Shown: positions 33,438-47,700 of the stretch, piece by piece | Numbering within the stretch: the first letter of the stretch is position 1 | How the letters are laid out: the number at the start of each line of letters is the position of its first letter | Assembly (NCBI GenBank): GCA_003342895.1 | Contig: PTFA01000032.1 | Coordinates: 6,664,552 to 6,728,551 of the forward strand | Reading direction: 5' to 3' | From: Casuarius casuarius | Lineage: Eukaryota; Chordata; Aves; Casuariiformes; Casuariidae | Length of the DNA: 64,000 nt | Notes under the pieces: generated by a model | Database searches by the model: none | What the model saw: only the letters and a program-made list of their open reading frames with translations | What the model was told of the DNA's origin: nothing | Made by a program: the position numbers and the translations under genes

Positions 33438-36169
33438 TAGAAAAAAAAATTACTACAGCGGAAAAAAGTTAAGGTAAGATCTCACAGATGAAAACCACAC
33501 TATAATATCGTTGCAAGCTTATTGTCTCACACCATTGTCTTGACATCCAAACTAGTTTAGTAATTGCTCTTCTGAAGCTGCTAATGTTAAAAAAAATCTG
33601 AAGTTCTAGAAGTGGCTGGGAATTCCAGGTTCTAACAGCTATGCTGGAATTATTCTCTCGTCAAGGGGTTCAAAAGACACTTCCTGTCAGAACTGAAACA
33701 CAAGCGCATGTCAGAATGACTTGAAACAGAATGACTATAGCTTAGGGTTTGGGGTTTTTTTTAAATTATGTTTGAAGAGCTTTAGAATGTTTAATTTATT
33801 AAACTGGCTTTGACACTACAGGCATAGCTTCCACTTTAAAGTGTTACAATAGCTCAATTGAAAGCAGAATATATTAAATTCCACTGCTACCATACACACT
33901 TATGAAAGACATTTGTTTCTTCACTTAAAAAAAAAAATGCTGTCCCAGTGAATTTAACATGGGAACAGAAGCTGCATGTATTAAAAGCAACAGCCTCTCA
34001 GGCTGCACTGCAAGAAGGCACCCAACACCAGGAAGACATTTTACTACAGTTTCAGACACCACCAGCACTCCAGCTACTGAGAAACACTACATAATCACAA
34101 CTCCTCGTAGTTGAACACAAGCAGTCCCAAAGAAAAGTTCCCAAAAGTAGCAGATTCAGTTTTTGAAGAACAGTTCAAGTTTTTCCAGACATTGCTTCAA
34201 CCTCTCCCGGTGAACCTGTGCTTTGGCAATGCTTCTATTACTCTGCTGTGCCTGGCCTTTCTTGAGGAGGTCATCGTAAGACAGGCCATGTGTCCAGGTA
34301 TCTCTCTTTCATATTCTTATATTTACCATTCTTTTCCTCTAGCACCATCAGCTCTTACTGTTAGAAGCACTACTACAGTCCTAGGTAAAACTACATAAGC
34401 AATGCTACAGAGGCAGTAATATCAGTGAAATGTATGCTTAGAACAAAAACATATCCCCTGAAGTGTATTTCATATTCTTTGGAAAGGAAAGTTAGAGCTG
34501 TGGGATGCTAGAAACTCCCAGACTTGCCTCCTGCCCCTACCCCTCCATTCCCCAACAACAAAAGAGCTGATGGAAACAACAGCTTACCCAGGCAAAAGAA
34601 ATTCACCTAATAAACGCTTCAATTGTGAATCACTGTTATTAAACTAACTCAAAGGAATGGGCAAAGGTGACACTGGAGAGCAGTCATGTGACAGGACAAC
34701 GATTGATAGAGGCAACTGTCTAGCTCTTGAAGGAGAAAGAGAAGCTCGTATTGCAATAAAATGTACTTATGAAGTGAACCACTTAACTGTGGTTCAAACA
34801 GAGTGATAAGATGCCACCCAGACAAACTGTATTACATGAAACAACCTGAAGACTTCTATTTTAAGATGCTCTTAAAGCTTTATAGCAAGGAATGACTTAA
34901 TTTCTTTAGCCCTCAGCTAATTACAAGAATCAAAATACCTAACATTCTCATTGTAGGGGACAATAGCATTTGAATCCTTCACAAAATCATCAGCAAGGAA
35001 AAAAGATCCCGGTGCTATTCACAATGCTGGTAAGTGCCTACGGTCAAGGATCCAATGGATTACACCTCTCCTCTCTCACTAATCCCCGGTGCACCAACCC
35101 ACCCGTCCTTTGGAGGAAATGAGACCTGGTCTCACCTTTCTGATGAAGGACATATGTCAAGGTAGCAGCTGGACCCCTCTGGGTTCTCCTTTCCCATGAA
35201 CCCACAGCTTTATGTTGCTTACCCTGGGCAAAGTTTCTTTTCTCCTCTAGCATTGAAGAAGAGAGAGAAAGGAGTACAAATGACTGGGAAGAAAGGGGTG
35301 TTTCATCTTAATTTCCTCCTCCAACCAAATGCTGGAGTGGAAAGACCATGAAGGTAGCACTGTCTTCCCTCTAAAACAGGATCAGGCAGTGAAGAACAGG
35401 GTATAAGAATAATACTGTGATACAGTCAACATCTAATAAATGATAGCCAAGTTTAGCTATAGCCATTTAGAATTACAGTATCACTGCAATGTCTATCTGC
35501 AATCACAACCATTAAATATCCACTCATTACACATTCGATGCATTTTTAAAAGATTCTTTTTAAAAAGTTTTCTAACTGCCTAATACCAATAACCTAACGG
35601 AATCACCAGTGTTTCATTTAGAATACATATGAAGTGAGAGTTAAGGGTCTAATTATTTAAAAGGTCCCAAGCTTCTATAAGAAGTATTAAGTTAGTACTC
35701 TTCTGTGTTTTGTTGTACACAACCATGCCTTTATCTCGAGTGGTACATCTGAGATTACATGCTGATAATGCAGAAAAGCAGTTATTGCTCCAAAAACAAC
35801 ACAGAAAAACACCAGCCCCCCACCTTTGGACTTAACTGCAGGATCTATATAGTTTTTGAATGTAATAAACCACAGAATGGGTGCCCGGGCATAAAACCAG
35901 GATTCTGTGTGGTAGAAAGAAAGTATTCTTTATCATTGACTTCATTTCAGCACATAAACACAGGGATTTGTAGAGGTGCCATTTGTCTGAAACGCAGCAA
36001 AGGAGGGAAAGAAGAGTCAGTCTCTAACCTCCTACCAGTACAGAAACCTAACTGAATTTTGAAACAAAAGGAACTAAATTTAACATTTTGAGACAGCCCC
36101 AGGATGTCCAAGGACAAAACCGAAGAACAGGAGTTGCCAAAGACATGCAGAACAATCTTTTTAAAGTTA

Positions 36170-36415
<246 letters not shown>

Positions 36416-36636
36416 TCAATAGCACTGCCTCATAGTTTCAGCTTATGATTTTCATCTTATTAAAGTGCAGACAAATATTTGGCAATTTTTAAATCAATCC
36501 AGCTTTAAACCTTTTAACTGGCTATGTTTTAAATAGGTAAAGTAGGGCAAAAATGCAATGATATAACCCACAAAATAGAAAACAAGTTCAATAAAACAAG
36601 TTGTTCCTGAACACTGCTTACGACAGACGATCCATA

Positions 36637-36649
36637 CCCCCCCCCCCCC
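36637..36649. repeat. C13 mononucleotide run
   Basis: Thirteen consecutive C just upstream (in gene orientation) of the start-codon exon. Confidence 0.85.
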
Positions 36650-39600
36650 TTATATTTAGGAGCTGATAAAGGCTCTGAAAAAATATTACTATCTGTAGAC
36701 AGAAAGACTGAGAAAATTACTATTTTCTTTAATTAAAAACCACAGGCAGAATTTATGTTCCTTCCCAAGCCCTCCATCATTGCTACACAGCCAGAACAGA
36801 AATACAAACCCTTAACTCCTCCATTCTGCACACGCTTCTCCCGATTTTCCAATTCACATATCACAAAAAGAGAAGCAGAAACACCTGGACTAGTCAACTG
36901 TTCATATACTGCAGCACACTGGACATCGACAGCCTTTGAGAAAGACATTTTCCATTTAAAAGTTATACATATAGCGGCAGATGGCCCTGCGTGCCCCACA
37001 TAGGCTGCAGGTCGGAGCAACTCCCCGAAGAAAGCAAGCTCCAAAAGCGGCCCAGGAGCAGATGTTTGCTGATGAAACTAACTTTAATTCGCAAAGGAAG
37101 AGCTGTAATGCTGGTAAACAGCACGCACCCAGGCTGTGCACACGGCAGGGTGGGGCCCAGCAAAGCGATTTGCTGGAGCCAGTAAGGCAGGCTGTATTCA
37201 AAGTCTGGGATTAAAAAAGAAATGTATTCAAGAGTGGTTTTGAGACAACTGCGCTTTCTACTGCAGGAAAGCTCCGCGCACGGTGGAATCTTCTAAAGGT
37301 GCCCTGAGAACTAAAAGCCCTTGCAAACTACTAAGTTTTACATTTAAAAGGTAAGCAAAGCAGCAAGAAGTCAGATACACTTCATCACAAAACTCTCTTT
37401 GTTCTTTCGACAGGTCTTTTAGCTGCGAAAGGTAATGGATTCTTTGCAAACATCTTGGCAGAGCTTGCTATTAAACCTCAGAGAAGCAGGCAACACCATG
37501 GTTGGGTGAGAGAATTACCGGGTGCTCCCATTAGCCGAGTCCTTGGGTGTTTAAAACATCATTTATACATTTTTCGTGGTTCTTAAAGATCAAACTATAA
37601 AGGCAACATGAGCCAGGTAAATGTCTAACTGAAATGATTTACAGGCCTACGTTGCACAATAAATGCAAGTAATATGTAACAAAAGGCATCTATAAACCAC
37701 AGGGTACTTAACTAATTTTCTTTCATACACAAAAGCAAGCTTAGGTCAAATACTGATTAAAAACTTAAGGGATGAAGTAAAAACCTAGTTGAGATGTTGG
37801 GGAGGGTTTAGGGATTTTTTTTTTCCCCTGTTTCTTTATAAGCAGAAGCTAATATAAATTTTCAGAAATACCACTCTTAATCACTACAATTGCTTGAGGA
37901 GGTGCCTGCAGCACAATGAAGACAAGTCCAGGCAAAATAAGGTACACACGCTATGCAAAACTAATGTCTGCTGCAAATGCTATGTGGTACAACCACCTTC
38001 CAAGATGCTACTGATCTGCAGTATGATATTTAGTAAAATAACGAAGAAAAAAATTAAAAGCAACAACTGAAAAAGTAAAAATAAGACTGCGAGAAGAGAT
38101 ACAAACTGGGTAAAAAAAACACTTTTGATGAATAACAACAGGAAAGCAGCCTGTGGGGAAGGGAACACATTTCAGTGCCTAAAAGCAGCCAGGCGATTTT
38201 AAATCAAAGGCGGCTGAGACTAAAACAAAAAACAAATTCCATAACTTGTGTGAAATAGACAACATTACCTCCCTTATGAGGATCTTTTTTGTCAGAAAAA
38301 CACAACCCTGTTGCAATTTAGCACACTGCAGCGCCATGGAGTCTGTAATAGTTTTTCAATTGGACACATCTACTGTATATCCTGCCTCAGGCTGCTCAGG
38401 AGAAAAGGAACAGATTTGCAGGGTTAATATTGTAGTTAGGCTGGGACCTCATTCAGCATAGCTATGATAGCACAGGATGTATGAAACAGTAGAAAAATGG
38501 AGAGTATAAACATCATTGCAAGGAGGGGAGATAAGTGGAATACTATAGGCATTTTATAAGGAGGAAAAAACAAAAACAACAAAAAACCACCGTAAGAAAG
38601 TGAAACTGGTTTCCAAAGTGAGATGTAACCCAGCTGCCATTTACACAGAGCCTCTATCTACTGAAACTCCCAAGAATAAAACACACACTCTGTAATAAAA
38701 CCTTTGCTGTCTTGTTTCACCCTCCTCCTTTTCAATGTTCTCCCTTTCAAGATACCTGAATTTATTGTGCCTAAAGTGCCTATATGCTCAATGTTTAGAT
38801 ATTAAATATGGTAATGCTAACCTTACTCCAACCTTTTCTCACAAAACACATTCCCCTGGATACAACCCTTTCACTGTTGTTTTGGAGGCCATACCGAAAT
38901 TAGGCAATGGTATCAACTGCAATTGCCCTGGAAAAATTAAATCAGAAATGGGATTCAGAAAACTGGGTGCTTAAAAACCAGCTTCTTGTACATGGTGCAG
39001 CCCACTAACACAACATGCAAGATCACTGTAGGTCATCAATGGACACAGAATTAAGACTATTTTGACACTTGCTTAACAGGTTCGAGTTAGATTGTTATAT
39101 TATTTGATTTAGAGAAAGGATAATGGGGGGGTGCAATAACAGTGTTTCTCAAGATATTCACTGCTTGCATTGGTTATTGCAAGTATGGAAGTGAACAGGC
39201 TTACAGAAAAATGGTTAGAACAAGGCACTGTACATTTTCATTCGATTTGGATGGCATCTCTCCGTAACAAGCATTTTGACACCAAAATTAAATTTCCACT
39301 AACCTACAGCAATTACAAACATAATTCCTTAGAAACAACTACAGGAACAGAGAAGAGAATCTCAGAAACTAAGCTGAATGGAATCCAATGGATCTCGAGC
39401 TGTTTAGAACAGCTGATGGCAAAAGGATCAAAATGCTCTTCAGACGCCTGCCTTGATATGTTTGATCTTACATAGGTCTCTTGCACACAAAAAGGGGTTA
39501 TACGTAGTTCAAACACTGCTGTTCTCACACGAGGTCACGGATACTGTTTTCTGCTTCAGGAACCACACCAAGTTCATTCATGAGTGAGGCACAAAGCACA

Positions 39601-42600
39601 GCTGTATAGCATGTGCAGGCTGTATGGGCAGCAACCTTCCTGATCTGTATTAACAGTCCATTTTTCACTTGATACCTTTCTTTACAAATATTTCAATACT
39701 GATCCTATTAAAAATTAAATAAGAACAGGAAATCCCAGGTTTTACACCATTTCCTGTTGTCTGAAACACTTAACATACCTTCCACGTTAATCCTCAAAGA
39801 TTTTTTCCTGACCACTTCTCAAAATGAGGAGTTCCAATTTCAAAACTGGAATGACTATTACAGAAACAAGATGCTCTGAAGTGCTCCTAAAATTTATGTG
39901 CTAGGTAGGTTAAAGACAAATTAATTTCAAAGTATTCACCCCCTCATGAGACATTTCAGTTTTGATTCAGCACACAAGAACAGTGCTCTATTGGGGGGGG
40001 AAGGAAGGGTTAAAAGGGTTTGCGGTTCTTTTACTTTCTTGCTGACGCTTGAAGGAGTCTTTCAACAACAAGGAGTCAATAAGCCCACATCCTTTAAGCA
40101 TACTTGAATTTGCTCTCATTTTCTTCTCTAGGCAAGCCTTTCTGCAAACTCAACAGAAGCAAAAGCAGCCCTTCCTGAAACTTTTCTCCGGGATTTACAG
40201 ACATCCTTAGGATTGAAAAGTCTTTCCACAAGAAGGGGATGGAGAATCAGAGGAAAGCTCTCAGATCTCTCCTCTCCACCTTTTCTTCTATTCTACTTCC
40301 TCAGCATCTCTACTCAAGAATATTGATAAAGAATAAGCCTTTACACCTGGGCTGAAAGAACACACTGGCTATAGGGTTGGGAAGCACACTGATGCAACTG
40401 ATCTACCAAAGAGCAACCTAGGAACCATGCCAATCCTCTGGTGCAAGTGGAAGAAACTCCAGAGATCTGAAGAACATGAAGAACTACTACAACATGCTGA
40501 TAAGCATATACATCCAAGGAGACTGGAAGCTTCTTCCCTCCTACCCCCCTAATATTCACTCATGTTACACTACTGTGATTAGAAGTGGTTTCAGAAGTGT
40601 TATTTACACTCCGTGGTCTTCAGGAAAGCCAGTTCCCTTCCCTTCTTAAAGTCAGAAACCTTGCCAAATACATATCACTACAAGACAGCCTCACTCACTG
40701 GAGGACAGACATTCGAGTACAAAACATCCACTTGACTCACAGAATAGGGAGGATCATTTTAGGTTGCAGGCTAAGGCATTACTAGCTAGGGTTACTGTAT
40801 CTCATACATGCCACATGAGTTAACCTAGCCCAAGCAAGCGTGTATATATTCTTCAATATACTATAGCCTCTGTATTCAGATTCTTGGATTATTGGATGCT
40901 CTCCATCACAATTCAAGGTCCAGCAAAGATATCCAGCTTAGCTAACAGAGCCTTCAGTTATCAGAGCTGAAAAACGCCCAAGGTACGTATTTCCTACTTC
41001 CTCGGATCTTGAGGGAGATTAAGACAAACTTCTCTCACCTAGTCTGGACATCAGAAAAGATAATCATGCAATAGCTTATTACAACGCATGAGATCTGTCT
41101 GTATTCATTATCTTTTTTATGACAGAAAGTCACAAATAGCATGTTTCACTTCACAAAAGTTTGGTGCCCAGGAATAACTTAAAATGGCAACAGCAGTCAA
41201 CATATTCATGTCAACCTCAGGTAGAAGAGTCTTCTCTGGATATACGCAACCCACTTGATGGAAAAAAAATTCCCTATGGTGAAAAGCTTCAGAAGCTTAA
41301 GATACAACCCTTGTTCCTTCAGTACAAAGTAGAAACTGTTAAAATTTCATGGACAGTCATGCATCCTGACCCTGAAATAAGTGTAGACTGATGCTTAGGG
41401 CTACCCATGGGGCTGTGGGAGACCAAGTTCAAGTCCCTCATCCAAACCAGGAATAATAGGATGACTCTCTCTCGGATTCAACTCCTGCAAAAGTATCCTC
41501 ATTTTGAGGACTCTTTCAAAAAGTCTTTCAAAATAAACATTTCATTAAAGATTAAAAAAAAAAACTTGATCATCTCTCACCACAATGCTTAAATAAGTAA
41601 CCCCCCCTTTCTTGATTCAGCAAAAAGTCACCACAACAAGGAGGCTGAAGAAAGCATTTATTCAATGTAAACAATATCAGTACAGAACAAACACTACTTC
41701 TGGAAGGAGGAACAAGCACGCAGAGATATGGAGCTGTGCGTACAGGAAGCCCAGATGCCCATTCTGTTGGAAGGGGAAAACCCAACTCCAGGCACCTCTA
41801 CCAACTGGCAACTTTTTTGCACAGCGGTGTCTGCCTACAGCCATAAATGACATGAGGGTGAAGGCACCAGGGTGCACTGGGCCCTCAGAGTCCCACAAGA
41901 TCTTCAAAGACAGCTTCACATCAGCAACAGCATGGAGCATGCGAGCTGCATTTTGTTCTCCTAAGGCACATGTGCCATCAGCGTCTTCTCTTCCTTTTCA
42001 CCTTCACTTTCCAAAGAGCAAAGGACAAGCCTTAGTTTTGACCAAAAGTTTTTAATATGTGAGTGCATCCATGCCCTTTCTGCTTCTTCACTCTTATACT
42101 GATGGCCAGTAGCTCTCTCAGATGGTTGGGCTGTACTGTGGCACTGGGTCTGCAAAACAACAACAACAAGAAATGCATTGTTTTCCCCAGCCAAAGTATG
42201 CCTGCTGCACTATAACATTGTCTTTCATCAGTATAATCTGTGACTGCTCTTTCCCTTTCAGCTGCTGAGCTTTAGGATTGCTGACTCAGAACATTAAGAA
42301 TTACATTTATTAAGCACAACTCCAAAACAATTGTGTTCAAGTGTTGTGTGAGGGACAGGCCTAAAACACCATCAGATGCAGTTTATTGCCACAGTAAGCA
42401 GAGATATTCGCTCCCCTGAAATTCAGCAGTAGTAGCAGAAGTATTGTTTTAGACCTCTGAAGGAAAAGCCTTATTTGACATCTTGAATGTCTGTCAACAT
42501 CTTGATGGAGAGTCAAGTTATTCCATACAAGATAGTCAAATACAATGGAGGGCTTGAGAAGTTCGGAAGGTTTCTTGAGATGGTGAAACACTTCAGTGCA

Positions 42601-43845
42601 GGAGAAAACCGACTGCTCTACTAACTACTCACTCCCACCACTACTCCCATGTTTGCAGCACTCAGTAAATTTGCAGAAATACATGCAACAAAATATTTTA
42701 GAAAGGTGGATGCCAGATAACTGCCCAGGAAAAGGGACAGAGATAGCCAGAGGTCATCATACCCAGCAAGTAAGGTACAGGCCATCAAAATAAACAAAAC
42801 ACTAGCTGAAGACTTTTCCAGAAGGCACTAGAAAGACTTTAGAACTGCATCTCCCTATCTTTATGTCATGCAATAGCCCAAATACAGATTGAGCCTACAA
42901 AGGCAATGATGGACCTCATTGCACTGGACTGGCTATAACAGTAACTAAAGTGCTTACCTGTCAAAAATGTTTTAACTGCTCCTTCCTCCTGCTCCCAGAG
43001 GTGCTGGCCTTGGAGTGAAGCACTGACTGCCTCTTGCAGAAGGGGGTGCCTCCATCCACATCTGACACACTGGCTGCTCACAGCCTTCTCCAGGGGACCC
43101 GGGTGCTCTTGGGTGCATATGCTGGTTCAGTGCTTCAAGTACCAAGGAGGATCTGGTTGCACTTTCTTGGCATGACGAGCCTTGCCAGGATTTCAGAGCA
43201 GATCAGGACCTAGAATAAATGCTACAAGTGCAGAGAACCAAATGCAAGGCAAGGGTCCATAGGAAGTGAGGTATTAACACTGGACGGAGAGAGCTGCCTA
43301 CCTGGAGACTGATGACAGTTAAAGGTGACCTTGGACAGAAGCTTGCTTAAGACAGTTTGAAAATACCAGCCCCCAAGTGGACAGTAGCCAGGTCTCTAGC
43401 ACATTAACTCAAGCTTCAGCAGAACAGCTCTAACCACAACTTTAGCAGAAACTGCCCACTGAGAGTTTAAGAAAATCTAACTTGAGCAAAAAGCATTTAG
43501 GGATATGGGCAGGAGTCAAATGAGGAACTATGCTTATACCAATACTGTAGTAAAGGTGAGTTCAAAATGTAGAAGAGGTCAAGTTTACAGAAACATTCTC
43601 CATCTTTTCAAGTGCTTACAAAATTTTTGAGATTCACCTAAGCCTTGGAACTGCAAACAGAAGTTTAATTCCTCCCTCAAGATACTCTATAAATTCACAC
43701 TCTATGGAAGATTAACTCAGCAAGCCCCTTACTTGTTTGGGTAGGCCTAAGCATAGCTGAGGCCAGCCCAAATACTTGAATTCATTCCATTCAGGCAGCA
43801 CTTTTGTAAAATAAAACTGTTCTTCCATACTGCCTGTTTCTTGCT

Positions 43846-43856
43846 CCCCCCCCCCC
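43846..43856. repeat. C11 mononucleotide run
   Basis: Eleven consecutive C, about 90 bases before the compound microsatellite. Confidence 0.8.
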
Positions 43857-43943
43857 ATTTTGGTCAAGTAGGTGGTAAATGTGGCTGGACTTGACTTCAT
43901 CTCATACCCCAACCAGGAAATTCTGTATCTATCCAACTCACTG

Positions 43944-43958
43944 TGATATATATATTTA

Positions 43959-43996
<38 letters not shown>

Positions 43997-44079
43997 TAAA
44001 TATATATACACACACATCTGTGTGTATATATATATACACACACACACACATCTGTATATATATATATACACACACACCC
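43944..44079. repeat. Compound (TA)n(CA)n microsatellite with higher-order unit
   Basis: A (TA)n/TTTATA stretch is followed by three copies of a larger block. Each block is TATATA, then ACACAC, and the first two end in ATCTGT. Block lengths differ by dinucleotide steps. Open frames in tyrosine/isoleucine/cysteine codons here are artefacts of the repeat. Confidence 0.9.
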
Positions 44080-44750
44080 CTCAATCTCCACCTATAATGT
44101 GGGGATCCAGCCCAGATTTCCCCCCCACACACATGCTTCAGTTTCATAATGGAGTAGACTTCTAAGGCCTTCAGACTTGCTACTGATTTGATTCTCACTC
44201 AGGAAAAGTAGCAATTTAATTTACAAGCAAAACCAGATTTCAAAGTTGCTCTCAATTGCTACACAACACCCAACTGCCCACCCGACATTGTATAATCACA
44301 TGGTGATTATAACTCCCCAGCACGCATCAGTCAGAAACCTCCCGCAACCATGCTGGACAGCACAGTGTTTTGATGCATGAGGACATTAGACCAAAGGTCA
44401 AGAGACCTGCTGCACTGCTTCTTATGGTGCCTTACAATAGGGAAGGGCCAGATACCTGTCACTTCAAGCCATTTGTTCCATGAGGAGCTTGCCTATTCTG
44501 CACAGGCTCCTCCTTGAACTGACAATAAAACTGATCTAGGAACAACCAAAAAGAAGTTTAAATACGCAGCCTGAGCCTTCCCTAACCACACACACCAAGC
44601 CCAAAATATTTCAAGAAGTGCAAGCCAGGCGCTCAGCCTCTATCCTCACAAAAAATGGATGCCACCAGATATGGCACAAACTATCACAAGCCCGTAGCTG
44701 CCACTAGATACCTCAGCCTCAGTGAAGATTTCTGTAATCTTGGAGCCCTC

Positions 44751-44753
<3 letters not shown>

Positions 44754-44782
<29 letters not shown>
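44754..44782. repeat. T29 run followed by A7
   Basis: Twenty-nine T followed immediately by seven A. Confidence 0.9.
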
Positions 44783-44789
<7 letters not shown>

Positions 44790-47700
44790 CAAACACTTAA
44801 TAAGATGAGCAGTCTCTGGGAAAGATGCTGCAAGGCCCAAAGAGCTCTTAAGAGCCTGGCAGCTCTGCCCACAACACTACAGCTGATACAAAAGTCTTTG
44901 TTTCTGCTGCCCCGAGGACAGTTTCATTTACTTTCCTTTAAAGCTGAAAAATAGGTCACTCCTTCTCTCACCTCTATCAAACCTCAGGTAACAGAGGCAG
45001 CATGAATTTACCTGTACTTCATATGAAAGCAAGAACACAAAGAAAGCTTCACCTTTTGGCAAAGCATAGAGGCAACAGACCAGTTCTCCCCTGTAAAATG
45101 TGTCTTTCTCTCTAGTAAGCAGCAGCAGTGCCAATCCAAACATCTTGGACCACTTTATCCCTGCCATAACAGCTGTGGCTTGCAAGTACTTTTGCAGATA
45201 ACATACCTACATACACTGGGACTTCATCCAGAGTCGACACCTCCTGCCTAAAAAGCAGCAGTTGCTTGGGCAGCAGCGTAAGACAACGCCTCCTCCAGGT
45301 CCTGGGAATGGCCCCGACCAGAGCAGCCAAGGGCTTCTGCTGCCACTGCTGCCTCTGGAGCATGTGCCGGAGGGGGAAAAAAGGATCGGCCAGCCTTCCC
45401 CTGCACCCATGAGGGCCTGCGCACACCACCATGCCAAACCCAGCTGCAGGCACGTGGCACGGAGGCTGGGAACGGATAAGGGAAGGGGGAGGGAAGGTCT
45501 GGACATGGGAATCCATCTTCCACCGTCAAAGTTGGACACCCTCTAGTTTAATGTGGTTATATTATTAATAATTTTTGTCACAGGTCTTGGTCAAATTATC
45601 CAAAGCATTGCTTTTTATCCACTTTCAGCAGGCACTCTATTCATATTTTGTAAGAGCCTTTTACGTAAGAAAAACACTCCCTCCTGAATTGAAAAAGGAA
45701 AGAAGTGCTGTTTGCCAGAACGATGTTGGTACATTAGAATGCAGAGCTAAGCAACTCCTTAAAGATGATGTCAAAATTTGAGGCCAGGGAAACACCAATT
45801 ACATTCTTGTAGAGAGTTTGCAATTTGTCCTATAATCTTACGAAGGGAAGCTACACCAAAAAACAAGCGTTGCTAAAATCTGTTTTCTTTGCAAGTTAAG
45901 ATTCTATCAGTGCATGAATAAAGATTAACATCATGAATTGCATTAGTATCTGAAGATTTTAGAGACCCAGAAAGAAACCTGCAGACTTTAGTGGGAAAAT
46001 CGAAGACTGTCGTTAACTGTCAGAATTTGAGAAATGGACTTTTTAAACGTTTGACTCACAAACTGCACAAAAATAAGCCCATACCATCTCATTTAAAGTT
46101 AATTTACGCTACAGTTTGAATAGCACCTGCCCTTGGCTATGTTCCAGAAGAACATCTACCTCTTCACAAAGTGAGGCTAACACCCATTGTAAAACTTCCA
46201 GAGGCACATTAGATGTCTGTTCTCCCCCCAGCAATTTCACCCTTAGAAGTAGAAGGAACGCTGCCAGTTACAGCCTGTGCTGAGGAAACATGAGTTATAA
46301 TTTTACCCTGGGAAAATTGCTGAACTGGGAGCTTCTGGTGTGGCATAGGTCTTGCCTTCGCAATCCAATGGTTCTTTTGATTCAGAGAGGCTTTGAAAGG
46401 GTGGTGATGAAAAACATAGCCTCTCCCTTTGAATCAGCCAGCCGCCTGCTTTCCTTAGCACTTTTTAAATTTGTTTTATTAATTTGCCTTGGAGGAGAAA
46501 GAGATAATACTGACCCGTCTAGAGAAGATGCATTTTTTCCTGGACATATCGACAGAATATCAGCAGCTTCAGATTGAACAAGCAAACAAGAAGATTTCTG
46601 ATAGTCTCAAGAACTTTATCTGGAATCATCTCACTGGACTTCGGGGGAAAAAAAACAAAACAAACCCTCTGAGCTCTTCTTGCCATATGAAAATGCAAAA
46701 GAAAAGGGACAGAAATATAAGGAACCAATAAAACTGTATATATGAAATGCTGCAACACACAAAAGCTCTAAGCACTCTCCAGATGTTTCTGGCAGCAACC
46801 AATAATAAAATATTCTCAGACTGAATCGTAATTTTGAAGACACTGCGTCCACTTAGTAATTATGAGACTAGACAATAAAACAGATAGCTGCATCCACAAT
46901 CTAACTGCAGGAAAAAAAAATAAGGCACAAAAGGACTGTGAAACCATACATTAATAATTATGTAATTGAACATAAAGATGTAAACAGAACTGCACTTTTG
47001 ACAGTTACAGTTCAGGCTGGTACAGAATTAGAAACAGCATAAAACTGAAAGCTTAAGTTATACATCCTTCACACTAGGAGTGATGCCATGCAACGTCGTG
47101 GGCAAAAGTGGCCGATTTTGGGGAGCCTTGCCCCGTTGTTGGGTTTCCCTCCTCTCCCCCCACTTCCCCTCCCAGCAGGCCACTGGTGCTGACCTGAGCA
47201 AAGCAACACCACTAGCCCTCAAAACTGATCACCTGCCACAGCCCAGCCAGAGACTACCAAGAGGGAGGACAGCACAAAGAAATAATAAAAAACCCCACAA
47301 CACACACAGAACTTACTGGAACCACTGACTTTTTAGAAGTCCTTGTGAACACAGACTGCAATGAAAAGTGTTGACTGAGCTCTAAAGTGATCTCCGGTAT
47401 TTCCAGGGTTGATTAGGACTTTTTCTCTCCTCTTGTAATTCTTATTAAAATCATCAGCCTACGTATTTCATAACAAGCGAGGGAATGAAAAAGTCCAAAC
47501 ACAATCATGACAGAAATATTATTTATCACTAGCTATTTCAAAATGCACACAGGTTACTTAACACCTCAGGACGCATGGCACAACAATACACAGGTGCCTA
47601 GTGCTATGGAACAGGAAACAGGCTCGCGCTGAAAATACGCGTATGAGGGGTCACGCAGTGACCGAGGCCCCCGGAGAGCTCCTCAAGCAGGCTACACATG

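Noticed and set aside
39078..39094. tRNA B-box-like GGTTCGAGTTAGA
   Set aside because: The 3' part of the B box is wrong and no A box or cloverleaf stems are found at the proper distance.
43712..44198. Tyrosine/isoleucine-rich frames on both strands
   Set aside because: They translate the TA/CA microsatellite at 43944-44079.
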